A DNA stretch of 32,515 bases from Psychrobacillus antarcticus (lineage in GTDB: Bacteria > Bacillota > Bacilli > Bacillales_A > Planococcaceae). Each line of letters begins with the position of its first letter. Positions within the stretch are counted from its first letter, which is position 1. The stretch lies in NCBI RefSeq assembly GCF_029533155.1, contig NZ_JAIZDB010000042.1:1-32515 (forward strand), read 5' to 3'. The position numbers and the translations under genes are program-made. The notes beneath the pieces were generated by a model. It did no database searches, was not told the DNA's origin, and saw only the letters and a list, made by a program, of their open reading frames with translations. Below, piece by piece: positions 14,851 to 23,088 of the stretch.

Positions 14851-16155
14851 TTATTTTATTTGAATGGAAACAGAACCATTTAAGTAATTGGGATATGCGA
14901 TGAAATCTATCTTTACGGGATTAATAATGCCTTTTGCATCTAAAGATACTTCAGCAAATTGTCCCTCTTCCTCTCCCCAACTACTTTGCATTGGTATATC
15001 AACTACCCCTCCTATTGCATTTTCTCCTTGAGAAAATAAGGTGTACGTATGATTCTCTCTTATCGGACTATACTTGAGTTCAATTGTATTACTGCCAACA
15101 TTTAATACTTCTATTTTCCTATGGGATGGCTGCTCCAGGATTAATTTCTTTGCAAAGTCTACGAGCAAGTAGCTTTCCTCTTTAGGGAGTGCCTGCACTC
15201 TATCGAATTTTAAATACAGTTCTTTAGGCTCCTTAAAATAGTTACTTTGTAAGAAGTACGTATTTTCTTTGTTTTGATTTTCACCAAAACCAGTTATTCC
15301 ATTCCGAATAGAACTCCATATTTCTCCGTTTTCGTCTTCTATTCGCATATCCTCAAACTGCAATATTTTCATTTCATTTTGTTCATCAAATTCTAAAGTT
15401 ATAGCTACTCTTAGTGGATAGAGTTTTATTTCGTTTATTTTAATTTGTTGACCATCTATCTCGACGGTTTCATTCAACGTATATATTTTCCCAGGCTTAA
15501 TTTCTTTTTTGAGTGTAAATGGTATATTGAAAGACGTTGCTTTGTTAGGTTGCTTCACTTCAAATTGTAATTCAAATTTAGTATTTTTAAATTGTTCTAT
15601 TTCTCCAAAAACAAAACTGAATTTGTCGACTTTCCTATTTGTCTGTTCTTGGTCTGGTAGATCATAACTAATCGATGACATTAATTCCTGTCCATTATTA
15701 AACAACCTAATTTCTTGATAATCCATATTTTTAAGTGAGTGAGGAGCCTCTATTGTATAAAATACCTCTGCACCTGTTTCATCGATAATAATTCCATCTA
15801 CCGTAAAGGTTATATTATTTTTAACTTGAGTAATGCCAATTGACTCATAATAATCATTTTCGACGATTGCTTTCATACCTTTATCGAACTGAATGAGATG
15901 CACGAACCTTTCCATTCCTGGAATAGTAGAAACAGCACTAGCAAAAGCAGGTGATACTCGAATAGAAGTAACAAAGGTTAGTATTAGAATTGCTGCAACC
16001 GAGAATGCCCATAGCGTTTTTTTGCGTTTCCGCTTCTTTGCTTTTGCTTGAAGTATCCCCTGTTGAATAGCATTATTTACAAGCTGGTCAGGCACAGCCA
16101 CTAGTTCTAATTTCTTATTACTTATGTCTAGCATTTCTTCTTCTTTTTCATACAT
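14851..16155 (-). CDS. DUF4179 anti-sigma factor (membrane-anchored)
   Basis: A 434-residue single-pass protein: a cytosolic N-terminus (1-46) that should hold the sigma factor, a very basic stretch (KAKKRKRKK), one membrane segment (about 48-66) and a large extracytoplasmic part beginning SPAFASAVSTIPGMERFVHL, the usual DUF4179 junction. ATG at 16155 was chosen because GGGAG lies nine bases ahead; the ATG at 16164 sits directly on that site. Its first 8 bases overlap the end of the sigma gene (ATGTATGA), the standard arrangement of a sigma/anti-sigma pair. The signal sensed is unknown. Confidence 0.87.
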   Translation of the reverse strand: MYEKEEEMLDISNKKLELVAVPDQLVNNAIQQGILQAKAKKRKRKKTLWAFSVAAILILTFVTSIRVSPAFASAVSTIPGMERFVHLIQFDKGMKAIVENDYYESIGITQVKNNITFTVDGIIIDETGAEVFYTIEAPHSLKNMDYQEIRLFNNGQELMSSISYDLPDQEQTNRKVDKFSFVFGEIEQFKNTKFELQFEVKQPNKATSFNIPFTLKKEIKPGKIYTLNETVEIDGQQIKINEIKLYPLRVAITLEFDEQNEMKILQFEDMRIEDENGEIWSSIRNGITGFGENQNKENTYFLQSNYFKEPKELYLKFDRVQALPKEESYLLVDFAKKLILEQPSHRKIEVLNVGSNTIELKYSPIRENHTYTLFSQGENAIGGVVDIPMQSSWGEEEGQFAEVSLDAKGIINPVKIDFIAYPNYLNGSVSIQIK

Positions 16156-16666
16156 GGCCTGCATCTCCCTTCTCTGACAGGAAATTTCTAAGTGACTTGA
16201 GTGCTTTATGAAGCCGTGATTTAACAGTGCCCTCTGGAATTTTTTCTAGTTCTGCGATTTCTTTTATTTTTGTGTTTTGAAAGTACTTTAGGAATATTAG
16301 TTGCTGTTCTCCACTTGTCAGGGATGCTATTGCTTCATCGATCTCTAGCTTCGTAGTATCTTCTGTAAAGCCTATCTCCTTTAGTGATTTACTTGAGTTA
16401 TACCTTTTTCTTTTTTTCAATTGATCCTGACAATAGTTCATCATGATCCGAACTAGCCACGTTTTCATATAGGTTGGTTCTTTTATTGAATGTATTTTCT
16501 GATAGGCTCGAAAAGTTACTTCCTGCATTGCTTCAAGAGCATCATGTTCATTTTTTAAAAATGCAAAGGCTGTTCGATATAATGTGTCTTTATATAATTG
16601 CATTACTTGTAAGAAAGCTTGGTCGTCCCCTTTAATTGCTCTATTGGCGATTTCTACTGGTTCCAC
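16148..16666 (-). CDS. ECF-type RNA polymerase sigma factor
   Basis: A 172-residue group IV sigma. Region 2 (about 20-90) includes LYRTAFAFLKNEHDALEAMQ and the -10-binding segment ending VRIMMNYCQDQLKKRKR; region 4 (about 110-165) includes the helix-turn-helix IKEIAELEKIPEGTVKSRLH. The start is GTG at 16666, with AGGGGGTG upstream and no better ATG. The gene overlaps its DUF4179 anti-sigma by 8 bases. The ECF-like promoter at 16694-16721 suggests autoregulation. It resembles the SigV/SigW-like sigma factors of Bacillus in layout, but a one-to-one assignment cannot be made by eye. Confidence 0.9.
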   Translation of the reverse strand: MEPVEIANRAIKGDDQAFLQVMQLYKDTLYRTAFAFLKNEHDALEAMQEVTFRAYQKIHSIKEPTYMKTWLVRIMMNYCQDQLKKRKRYNSSKSLKEIGFTEDTTKLEIDEAIASLTSGEQQLIFLKYFQNTKIKEIAELEKIPEGTVKSRLHKALKSLRNFLSEKGDAGHV

Positions 16667-16693
16667 TCGGTCACCCCCTCATTCTGTTATACA

Positions 16694-16721
16694 TTAGACA
16701 TCGCAAAGTCCAAAAGGTTCA
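16694..16721 (-). promoter_or_regulatory. ECF-type promoter of the sigma/anti-sigma operon
   Basis: On the minus strand TGAACCTTTT (from 16721) with TGTCTAA at 16700-16694, spaced 15-16 bases. This resembles the Bacillus ECF consensus TGAAAC, about 16 bases, CGTMTA. It lies about 30 bases ahead of the GTG start and is the likely autoregulatory promoter. Confidence 0.55.
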
Positions 16722-16764
16722 TTATTCATTTGAAAAAATTGTAGTTACTTTCGGTCATCCTGAC

Positions 16765-16835
16765 TTTACTTGCTCATGGAATGGATTTACTTGCTCTATT
16801 TTCTATTTACTCTCTCTTAAGTTACCATTACTTGC
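16765..16835 (+). repeat. Three phased TTACTTGC direct repeats
   Basis: TTACTTGC occurs at 16766, 16787 and 16828, i.e. 21 and 41 bases apart, close to two and four helical turns. The first two share a longer TTTACTTGCTC. They lie 45-110 bases upstream of the ECF promoter, where an activator or repressor could bind. Confidence 0.4.
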
Positions 16836-16857
16836 ACACAGGGATTTTTTCCCATAA

Positions 16858-16889
16858 AAAAAGATGCCTCTATTTAGCGAGACATCTTG
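16858..16889 (-). terminator. Intrinsic terminator of the FMN reductase gene
   Basis: AAGATGTCTC pairs with GAGGCATCTT (one mismatch) on the minus strand, followed by a T run. Confidence 0.75.
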
Positions 16890-16896
16890 ATTTGAT

Positions 16897-17460
16897 TTAA
16901 TGTGCATCTATTGGTTCTTTGCAAAGGCTTTTGCTCATTTCGGCGTATTGGACAAATACACGAGCGAGCTCTCTTAAACGATCATGAACATCGTTATCAA
17001 TAATTACATTATTTTCATCGAAGTGGTTTTTATGCGTGTAAACATAATTAGGTGTTACTAGACATCTAAAATAATCTAAGATTGGTTTGAGCTGATTTTC
17101 AATTACTAGTTGATGTTGGTATGTTCCACCATTTGCCACGATTGACACTGGTTTATAGCGCATTGACTTTGGATGTAGCAAATCGAATGTGTTTTTCAGT
17201 ACACCTGGAATAGATCCTTGGAAAATAGGTGAAGCGATAATAAAACCATCCGCTTGGTCAAATTTGCTTACAAGTAGCTTCATATCATCATTGTATTTCT
17301 CGAATGGCCGCCCATCCACAAATTGATGCTCGTAATTTGAAAGACGAATAATTTCTAACGTGTACTCTTGGTTAATTTCTTTTATATAGTCTTTCACTTG
17401 TTCTAAGATGACACCTGTTTTCGTGCCAATTATTGTTCCGTCTACGAGTAGAATTTTCAT
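16897..17460 (-). CDS. NAD(P)H-dependent FMN reductase (flavodoxin-like fold)
   Basis: A 187-residue FMN-dependent oxidoreductase of the SsuE/azoreductase superfamily, transferring electrons from NAD(P)H to flavin, quinones or azo compounds. The phosphate loop is the modified DGTIIGTKTG near residue 7; the flavin-contacting segment IIASPIFQGSIPGVLKNTFD (about 74-93) is strongly conserved, and NGGTYQHQLVIENQLKP follows near 110. AGGAGG precedes the ATG at 17460. The gene follows the 17542 oxidoreductase by 81 bases on the same strand and ends in a terminator, so they may share a transcript. The physiological substrate is unknown. Confidence 0.85.
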   Translation of the reverse strand: MKILLVDGTIIGTKTGVILEQVKDYIKEINQEYTLEIIRLSNYEHQFVDGRPFEKYNDDMKLLVSKFDQADGFIIASPIFQGSIPGVLKNTFDLLHPKSMRYKPVSIVANGGTYQHQLVIENQLKPILDYFRCLVTPNYVYTHKNHFDENNVIIDNDVHDRLRELARVFVQYAEMSKSLCKEPIDAH

Positions 17461-17541
17461 CTTACAGAACCTCCTTATTCGTCCTTTATTGTATCAAAAA
17501 AAGACGTAGTTTCCGCAAAAAGAGGCCTTATATATTAAAGT

Positions 17542-18339
17542 TCATCCTTTTGACTGAGAGGATTTATCATTATTTGATTCATGTATTTTCGTAGTATCTT
17601 CATCCACTTCAGTATTCTCCCGATCTTCCCAATTAAACAATTCTTCTCGTGAAATCGGTTGCTCCTCTAATTCCTCTAAAGGTTTAGCATTTAAAATATC
17701 TAAAGGCTTATAAATGGTTACACTCTTTTTTGTATTATGTACTGCATAATGATACATAGCGAAAGCCAATTGTTCCCCTTCAATTGAACGCATTTTTTTT
17801 AAAGGTCCGACTAATAAAGGATTTAAAAGTTGGAAAAACCCCTCGGACATGCGCTCTGCTAAACGAAATTCGCCCCGGCCTCCGGTTAACAAGGAGGGTC
17901 TGTAAATGAATAGATGTGGCAGTTCCATTTCTATTAATCCCTCTTCCATTCTGCCCTTCACCTGGCTATAGAAAAAAGGAGACTTTTTATTCGACCCAAC
18001 CGCGGAGATAATATGAAAATTCGGAATCCCTCGCTTTTTTGCTAATGAAGCTATTCGCAATGGATATTCTAAATCTACTCGCTCAAAGTTTTCTTTTGAT
18101 TTAGCCTTTTTCATCGTAGTCCCTAGACAACAAAATAGATCATCCGCAAGATCTAAATCATTTTCCTCTAATCTATCAAAATCTTTTACTTGAATGTCTA
18201 GCTTGGCATGCTTATATGAAAATCCTCTTCTGACAATCACTGAAACTGCAGCATATTCTTTGCTCTCACATAATTGTTTTACTAAATACTGACCTGTGAA
18301 ACCTGTAGCACCTACAACTATAGCGACTCTTTTAGTCAT
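17542..18339 (-). CDS. NAD(P)-binding Rossmann oxidoreductase, TIP30/NmrA-like
   Basis: A 265-residue atypical SDR. It begins with the dinucleotide loop VVGATGFTGQYLV and carries CLGTTMKKAKSKENFERVD (about 70-88), HIISAVGSNKKSPFFYSQVK with the Tyr-xxx-Lys pair (YSQVK), and YRPSLLTGGR, all typical of the HTATIP2/YraR-like group. The last 45 or so residues are charged and low in complexity, longer than the usual member. The start at 18339 (MTKRVAIVVG) has AGGGGGAAAG ahead; the in-frame upstream ATG at 18507 would put 56 non-conserved residues in front and run into the divergent gene. Substrate unknown. Confidence 0.82.
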   Translation of the reverse strand: MTKRVAIVVGATGFTGQYLVKQLCESKEYAAVSVIVRRGFSYKHAKLDIQVKDFDRLEENDLDLADDLFCCLGTTMKKAKSKENFERVDLEYPLRIASLAKKRGIPNFHIISAVGSNKKSPFFYSQVKGRMEEGLIEMELPHLFIYRPSLLTGGRGEFRLAERMSEGFFQLLNPLLVGPLKKMRSIEGEQLAFAMYHYAVHNTKKSVTIYKPLDILNAKPLEELEEQPISREELFNWEDRENTEVDEDTTKIHESNNDKSSQSKG

Positions 18340-18416
18340 TTTACTTTCCCCCTTGTCATAAGCACCTGTCCATTTCCATACACTAAAGAGATAACTTTTG
18401 GAAAGGATGATATAAT

Positions 18417-19421
18417 TTGAAACTAGCTTATTTATTGAATACATTACCACACCGTGGACTTTATCCTGCAGATCGTGCAGTAGCATTGCTTTCTTCATTG
18501 AAACCAACTAACTTCGAAGTTTTTGTGCATAGCTCTAATACAAGCCTTATTGAATATTTGAAAAAACAGCAGGTTCAACCTCTTTTGTATAGAAATAATT
18601 CTCACTTGATCGTGGAAATGAAAGCCTTTAATCCAACTTGCATTATGCATGATGGTGGAAATTCGGAAAAAGATCTTATTCGTCGTTTAAAAGTGTTCAA
18701 TAGCACACTTATTCATATGGACGACCATGGAGATGGTGGGGCTTTAGCTGATCTGGTTATTCAATCGTTGTATGAAAATCCAAAGGACGTAACGAAAGAG
18801 CATTATGTATATGGTCCGCTTGGATATATTCCTACAAAAAAAGTTGTCTATAAAAATAATAACATGATACAGGATCCCCCGCATATAATCGTAACTTTTC
18901 CTCACGAAGATCCGGAAAACTTAACCTATAGAACTTTAAGACATCTTGTACAGCTTCATATTCCACTTCAGATTAGTGTGTTAGTGGATGAACATTATAA
19001 ACATGATATACATGAACTAAAACGTTTTGCACTTACACGTAAATCTATCCAAATCTTCTCTACTTCAGAACCTGATACGTTCCTACCGAATAGTGATATT
19101 GTTATAACTTCTGGATCCTATATGCCATTCCTAGTTGCAGAGTTTAAAATACCCTGCATCGTTCTTTGTGCACACGAAGAAGAAGTTAACTACGCATTTC
19201 CACAGGAAGGACATGGTTTCGCAAATCTAGGTCTTGGTAGAAAGATAAAACAATCTTACCTACAAAATGCAGTGATGGAAATTATCCTGCATAACAATAG
19301 AAGGAACGCTTATATTCAAAAACAGAAACGTTTTGATTTTAGTAATAACTTAGTAGAATTAGTAAAACTGATTGAAAAAACGATCGCAAGTTCAAAAGAG
19401 GAACAAGAAATCGTACGCTAA
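18417..19421 (+). CDS. PseG/SpsG-like glycosyltransferase-fold protein
   Basis: A 334-residue soluble protein with the two-domain GT-B pattern of UDP-sugar hydrolases and the MurG-like superfamily. The N-terminal half holds LPHRGLYPADRAVALLSSL and IHMDDHGDGGALADLVIQ, equivalent to the IDDLADR..DLVLNQ segment of PseG. The C-terminal half holds SDIVITSGSYMPFLVAEFKI, equivalent to the sugar-nucleotide loop with alternating hydrophobics (SDLVISAGG..ELAALGVP). The PseG catalytic His is not obvious. The start is TTG at 18417 with AAAGGA nine bases ahead; no better ATG exists. It is divergent from the 17542 gene with 77 bases between. A role in surface or spore-coat sugars is inference; no other polysaccharide genes are nearby. 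Confidence 0.72.
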   Translation: MKLAYLLNTLPHRGLYPADRAVALLSSLKPTNFEVFVHSSNTSLIEYLKKQQVQPLLYRNNSHLIVEMKAFNPTCIMHDGGNSEKDLIRRLKVFNSTLIHMDDHGDGGALADLVIQSLYENPKDVTKEHYVYGPLGYIPTKKVVYKNNNMIQDPPHIIVTFPHEDPENLTYRTLRHLVQLHIPLQISVLVDEHYKHDIHELKRFALTRKSIQIFSTSEPDTFLPNSDIVITSGSYMPFLVAEFKIPCIVLCAHEEEVNYAFPQEGHGFANLGLGRKIKQSYLQNAVMEIILHNNRRNAYIQKQKRFDFSNNLVELVKLIEKTIASSKEEQEIVR

Positions 19422-19466
19422 GTCCTTTTTTATGCTACAATAAATGCAAAATACTGAAGGTGATCG

Positions 19467-19655
19467 ATGATGACAAAGTCACAGCTACAATCAGAAATTG
19501 CAGAGCTAAAATTGGACTATATTAACTTGCAAGGTGATATGGAAAAATTAGAATCAAATGGCCACCCTACACAGGTTGAAAATGCTGAACGTAGACTAGC
19601 AACAATGGAAGAAAAACTTGCAGAACTAAACAAACAGCTCGCGGAATTAGTATAA
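19467..19655 (+). CDS. SE1832-type small coiled-coil protein
   Basis: A 62-residue, fully helical, charged protein (LQSEIAELKLDYINLQGDME ... AERRLATMEEKLAELNKQLA) with heptad spacing typical of a coiled coil. It resembles the SE1832 family of short Firmicutes proteins of unknown function. Tandem ATGs stand at 19467 and 19470 behind GAAGGTG. It lies 45 bases after the PseG-like gene and 34 bases before the ABC-F gene, all on the plus strand; a terminator hairpin overlaps its stop codon. Confidence 0.72.
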   Translation: MMTKSQLQSEIAELKLDYINLQGDMEKLESNGHPTQVENAERRLATMEEKLAELNKQLAELV

Positions 19656-19674
19656 TCCGCAGAGCTTTCTTTTT
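19636..19674 (+). terminator. Terminator or attenuator ahead of the ABC-F gene
   Basis: AGCTCGCGGAATT pairs with AATCCGCAGAGCT (one bulge on each side), followed by TTCTTTTT. It lies between the small coiled-coil gene and the GGAGG of the ABC-F gene, only 16 bases before the latter's start. It would stop most readthrough unless prevented. Confidence 0.65.
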
Positions 19675-19689
19675 GGAGGAAATAGATAC

Positions 19690-21255
19690 ATGAGCTTATT
19701 AGTAGAAAATTTAGGACACACATTCGGAGATCGTACCCTTTTTAAAGACGTTTCATTCCGCTTAGTCGAAGGTGAGCATGTTGGACTTGTGGGTGCAAAC
19801 GGTGTTGGTAAATCAACAATGATGAATATATTAACAGGAGAAATTATTCACGACGAAGGTCGAGTGGAATGGCTACCAGGTACCCATTACGGATACTTAG
19901 ATCAGCACACTCGTTTACAATCGGGTCGTACAATGTTTGATACACTTCGTGATGCTTTTTTACCGCTTTATAAAAAGGAAGCAGAGTTAAACGAAATTAT
20001 CGGCAAAATGGCAGATGCTACTCCCGAAGAGCTTGAAGTATTATTAGAGCAAATGGCAGAAATTCAAGATGCTTTAGATGCTGGTGACTTCTATTCATTA
20101 GATATGAAGATTGAAGAAGTTGCCCGAGGACTTGGTTTGGATGCTGTTGGTTTAGATCGCCCAGTCGAGGCACTGTCTGGTGGTCAGCGTACAAAGGTTT
20201 TACTTGCAAAGCTATTATTAGAAAAGCCTAAAGTATTACTGCTGGATGAGCCGACCAACTATTTAGATGAAGAGCATGTAAATTGGCTTTCCAACTATTT
20301 GAAAAACTATCCACACGCATTTTTATTGATTTCGCATGACACTGAATTCATGAACGGCATTGTAGCAGTTATCTTCCAGCTAGAATTTTCGAAACTGACA
20401 AGATACACAGCTTCCTATGAGAAGTTTTTAGAGCTTGCCGAATTGAATAAAAGACAGCATATCGATGCTTATGAAAAACAGCAGGATTTCATTAAGAAAC
20501 AAGAAGATTTTATCGCCAAAAACAAAGCACGATACTCTACAACTGGACGAGCGAAATCTCGTCAGAAACAGCTGGACCGAATCGAACGAATCGATCGTCC
20601 TGAAACGGCATCAAAACCAGAGTTTAGCTTTAAGGAATCCCGCAGCCCGAGTCGCTATGTTGTTGAAGCAGAGCATTTGGAAATCGGTTATGATAAAGCT
20701 TTACTACCTCCATTGACTTTTTCCATTGAGCGTGGGGAAAAAATAGCACTAGTTGGTATGAACGGGGTCGGTAAATCGACCTTACTCAAAACAATTCTTG
20801 GCAAAATACCTCCTCTAAACGGTAAAGTAACACGTGGTGACTACTTAACCCCTTGTTATTTCGAACAGGAAGTAAAAGCTGGGGATATCACACCAATCGA
20901 AGCTGTCTGGGAAACGTATCCAAGTATGGGACAAGCCCAAGTGCGTGGTGCCTTAGCTCGAACTGGTCTAAAGAGCGATCATATCTCTCGTCCCCTTTCT
21001 AGTTTAAGTGGTGGCGAGCAAGCAAAAGTTCGTCTATGTAAATTAATGATGGAAGAAACGAATTGGTTAATCTTCGATGAGCCGACAAACCATCTGGATA
21101 TACATGCAAAAGAAGAGTTAAAACGTGCAATGAAAGAGTTCAAAGGCACAATTGTTCTAGTAAGCCATGAACCTGAATTTTACGAAGGCCTTGTAACAAA
21201 AGTATGGAACGTGGAAGAATGGTTCTCTACCGGTAAAGAAGTTATTAAGGAATAG
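19690..21255 (+). CDS. yfmM: ABC-F family ATPase (YfmM-like), ribosome-associated
   Basis: A 521-residue protein with two ABC ATPase domains and no membrane part, so it is a translation factor rather than a transporter. Domain 1 has GANGVGKST (Walker A, 35-43), LSGGQ (162-166) and LLLDEPTNYLD; domain 2 has GMNGVGKST (356-364), LSGGE and LIFDEPTNHLD. The linker between them (about 239-305), rich in Lys, Gln and Arg, is the P-site tRNA-interaction motif that enters the ribosome. Family members rescue stalled ribosomes or give resistance to ribosome-targeting antibiotics. GGAGG lies ahead of the ATG. The opening LGHTFGDRTLFKDVSFRLVE fits the Bacillus YfmM/YkpA branch; the exact orthologue is a best guess. 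Confidence 0.88.
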   Translation: MSLLVENLGHTFGDRTLFKDVSFRLVEGEHVGLVGANGVGKSTMMNILTGEIIHDEGRVEWLPGTHYGYLDQHTRLQSGRTMFDTLRDAFLPLYKKEAELNEIIGKMADATPEELEVLLEQMAEIQDALDAGDFYSLDMKIEEVARGLGLDAVGLDRPVEALSGGQRTKVLLAKLLLEKPKVLLLDEPTNYLDEEHVNWLSNYLKNYPHAFLLISHDTEFMNGIVAVIFQLEFSKLTRYTASYEKFLELAELNKRQHIDAYEKQQDFIKKQEDFIAKNKARYSTTGRAKSRQKQLDRIERIDRPETASKPEFSFKESRSPSRYVVEAEHLEIGYDKALLPPLTFSIERGEKIALVGMNGVGKSTLLKTILGKIPPLNGKVTRGDYLTPCYFEQEVKAGDITPIEAVWETYPSMGQAQVRGALARTGLKSDHISRPLSSLSGGEQAKVRLCKLMMEETNWLIFDEPTNHLDIHAKEELKRAMKEFKGTIVLVSHEPEFYEGLVTKVWNVEEWFSTGKEVIKE

Positions 21256-21266
21256 TAACTATATTG

Positions 21267-21300
21267 AAGACCCTGAGTGTGTTTACACTCAGGGTCTTTT
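21267..21300 (+). terminator. Intrinsic terminator of the ABC-F gene
   Basis: AAGACCCTGAGTGT pairs with ACACTCAGGGTCTT, ending in T residues. A long, perfect stem. Confidence 0.88.
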
Positions 21301-21398
21301 CTGTTTATTGATTTGCATTTAGTGTTCGTCGGCTATGCGAGAGCGTTTCATCCCCATATGAGAGGGGCCACTCCTTCTCAAAACCGAATTACATCAAA

Positions 21399-21436
21399 AA
21401 TGAGCCTCCCATTGCCGAAACAATGGGAGGCTCATT
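21399..21436 (-). terminator. Intrinsic terminator of the orphan ECF sigma gene
   Basis: AATGAGCCTCCCATTG pairs perfectly with CAATGGGAGGCTCATT over 16 bases, followed by TTT on the minus strand, 5 bases past the stop codon. Confidence 0.88.
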
Positions 21437-21440
21437 ACAA

Positions 21441-21989
21441 TTATGCAAGCACTAATGACTCTTTTGCAATCTCGTCATTCATGATTAATTCTTTCAAACG
21501 TTGTTTTGCACGGAACAGTCTAGATTTTACTGTGCCAATTGATACCTTCATTACTTCAGCAATTTCGATTAGTGAAAATTGATGTACATAGAAATACATA
21601 ACTGTTTTCTGATAGATACCATCCAATTCACTCACTTTAGATCGAATCATTTCGCCAACATCTTCTTTCTCTAATTGCTCTTCAACAGTTAAAACGTCTG
21701 CAGCGATTAAGTCCAGCAAAGAAATATCTAGTTGCTCTGGCTGATTTGCTACGTATTTGTTGCGTCTTACCTGTTTGCGGTATCGATCACGAAACGTATT
21801 CATACAAATCGTCGTTAACCATGCTTTTACATGATCGACTTCTTTCATATAAGACTCGTATCGTACGACTTTCACCCAAACTTCTTGCATTAAGTCTTCC
21901 GCTTCTGTTTGATTTTTAGTTAATTTCAAAGATAAATAGTATATATAACGGTTATATTCCTCGTAAATTTCTTCTAATTGAACCTGCAT
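21441..21989 (-). CDS. ECF-type sigma factor without an adjacent anti-sigma gene
   Basis: A 182-residue group IV sigma. Region 2 holds LTKNQTEAEDLMQEVWVKVV and the segment KAWLTTICMNTFRDRYRKQV; region 4 holds YFYVHQFSLIEIAEVMKVSI followed by GTVKSRLFRAKQRLKEL. The start at 21989 (MQVQLEEIYEEYNRY) has GGAGG eight bases ahead; the longer frame to 22094 adds 35 residues without sigma features. The strong terminator directly after the stop means no anti-sigma is co-transcribed. It may be controlled at transcription or by a partner elsewhere, as for some SigZ- or YlaC-like factors. Confidence 0.9.
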   Translation of the reverse strand: MQVQLEEIYEEYNRYIYYLSLKLTKNQTEAEDLMQEVWVKVVRYESYMKEVDHVKAWLTTICMNTFRDRYRKQVRRNKYVANQPEQLDISLLDLIAADVLTVEEQLEKEDVGEMIRSKVSELDGIYQKTVMYFYVHQFSLIEIAEVMKVSIGTVKSRLFRAKQRLKELIMNDEIAKESLVLA

Positions 21990-22135
21990 GTTATTTTCCT
22001 CCGCTCGGCTTTTCTTGTTAACTCTATAATGCCAAACTTTAACCTTACCCTCCATCGTATTCTCTTTCAGAAAAATTACAAAGGTGTAAGCCAAAAATTA
22101 GGAGGAAAATAAAAAACAAAAGGAGTATTAATCAG

Positions 22136-22158
22136 CCCGTTCAGTTGAGTGGTACAAA
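22136..22158 (+). repeat. Left copy of an inverted 23-bp repeat
   Basis: CCCGTTCAGTTGAG then TGGTACAAA. The same 23 bases with one change (C for T) occur on the minus strand at 29452-29430. The remainder of 21990-22407 has no gene: it is AT-rich and includes a hairpin at 22257-22285 (CTTAGTTC / GAACTAAG) and the small repeat at 22306. Confidence 0.6.
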
Positions 22159-22305
22159 CATTCAAAATAAAATTCGAATTCGCAATACATTGATATGTAA
22201 ATTATCATCGCAATTAACATATCAATTAGCTTTATTTTTGACATATTAAATGGCTTAGTTCACCTTGAGTGAGAACTAAGTCATAACTATTAAGATATCC
22301 GAATC

Positions 22306-22353
22306 TTCCACTAACGCACCCGTTAGTTTAAGTGAAATTTTTCACAAACCTAT
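22306..22353 (+). repeat. GTTAGTTTAA repeat family, copy D
   Basis: CGCACCCGTTAGTTTAAGTG followed by a small hairpin GTGAAA-TT-TTTCAC and ACAAACCTATTA. It aligns with the second half of copy A (22970-23015) and with copy E (29231). Confidence 0.55.
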
Positions 22354-22407
22354 TAAATTAACAAAAATAAATCTGCTTTTCATTATCTTTTTTATATTTC
22401 AGTTTCA

Positions 22408-22863
22408 TTATTTAACAAAAAGCCCCCTTCTTTGGTTAAGTGAAAAATGGCTAATAATTAGCAAATGATAGTAAAGGAGTGAAGCAATTATTCCAACAGA
22501 TAAAAAGCTAGATGTATCTGAATTATATACAATATCCCCATTCGAAATTATAAACAAAAAAATCAAAGTGCTAACTACTCCCGCCAAAATATACCAAATT
22601 AATTTTCTCAAGTATCTTTTACCTTTTGAGTAATGTTGATGTTTCACGCTTATTTTATCAATAACAAAAGAACAAATAACACCTGCAATAATAAATACTG
22701 GACCTGAGAATATAGCGTAAATAGTAAAAAGTTGTGGTAGAGAACTATATGAACTATTCGGTTCTCTATTAGAAACAGGCGTGTACGCAAATATCGCAAG
22801 CGAAACACAAAACAAGACTGTCGCAATAACTCCTATTAAAATTCTTTTAACTATTTCATTCAC
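22408..22863 (-). CDS. Small membrane protein, unknown function
   Basis: A 151-residue protein with four hydrophobic segments (about 8-27, 45-67, 86-106 and 118-137) and short charged loops (KISVKHQHYSKGKRYLRK). No family is recognised. The start is GTG at 22863, with GGAGG nine bases upstream; an ATG four bases further in is out of frame. It is flanked by copies of the GTTAGTTTAA repeat on both sides and appears monocistronic. The window's AT-rich accessory part starts around here. Confidence 0.7.
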   Translation of the reverse strand: MNEIVKRILIGVIATVLFCVSLAIFAYTPVSNREPNSSYSSLPQLFTIYAIFSGPVFIIAGVICSFVIDKISVKHQHYSKGKRYLRKLIWYILAGVVSTLIFLFIISNGDIVYNSDTSSFLSVGIIASLLYYHLLIISHFSLNQRRGLFVK

Positions 22864-22914
22864 CGTTTATTTCCTCCTTTTATTATTTATCACTCTATTG
22901 TTATTGTTTTCTCT

Positions 22915-23015
22915 CTTAAACTAAACTGCCGCGTTAGTTTAATAAGAAAAAAGGCTTTACTCCTTCTTGAAGTAAAGCACCCGTTACTTTAAGTACATTT
23001 GCTCACAAACTTATT
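22915..23015 (+). repeat. GTTAGTTTAA repeat family, copy A (longest)
   Basis: TTAAACTAA, then CTGCCGCG, then TTAGTTTAA forms a near-palindrome. It is followed by GGCTTTACT..AGTAAAGCACC (a second stem) and by CCGTTACTTTAAGTAC leading to ACAAACTTATTA. Copies B, C, D and E each match part of it. Confidence 0.6.
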
Positions 23016-23088
23016 ACAGGAATGCAGCACGTTTGTTTATTCTCGAAAAAAATGCATTGACCTCACCAGAACAGTACATCATTCGATT

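Noticed and set aside
22040-22080. ECF-type promoter for the orphan sigma (TGTAAT, 17 bases, CGATGG on the minus strand)
   Set aside because: The spacing is one base long and the -10 is a poor match; too weak to list as a feature.
21990-22094. 35-residue N-terminal extension of the orphan ECF sigma
   Set aside because: The GGAGG at eight bases from the ATG at 21989 and the beginning of sigma region 2 mark the shorter start; the extension has no conserved feature.
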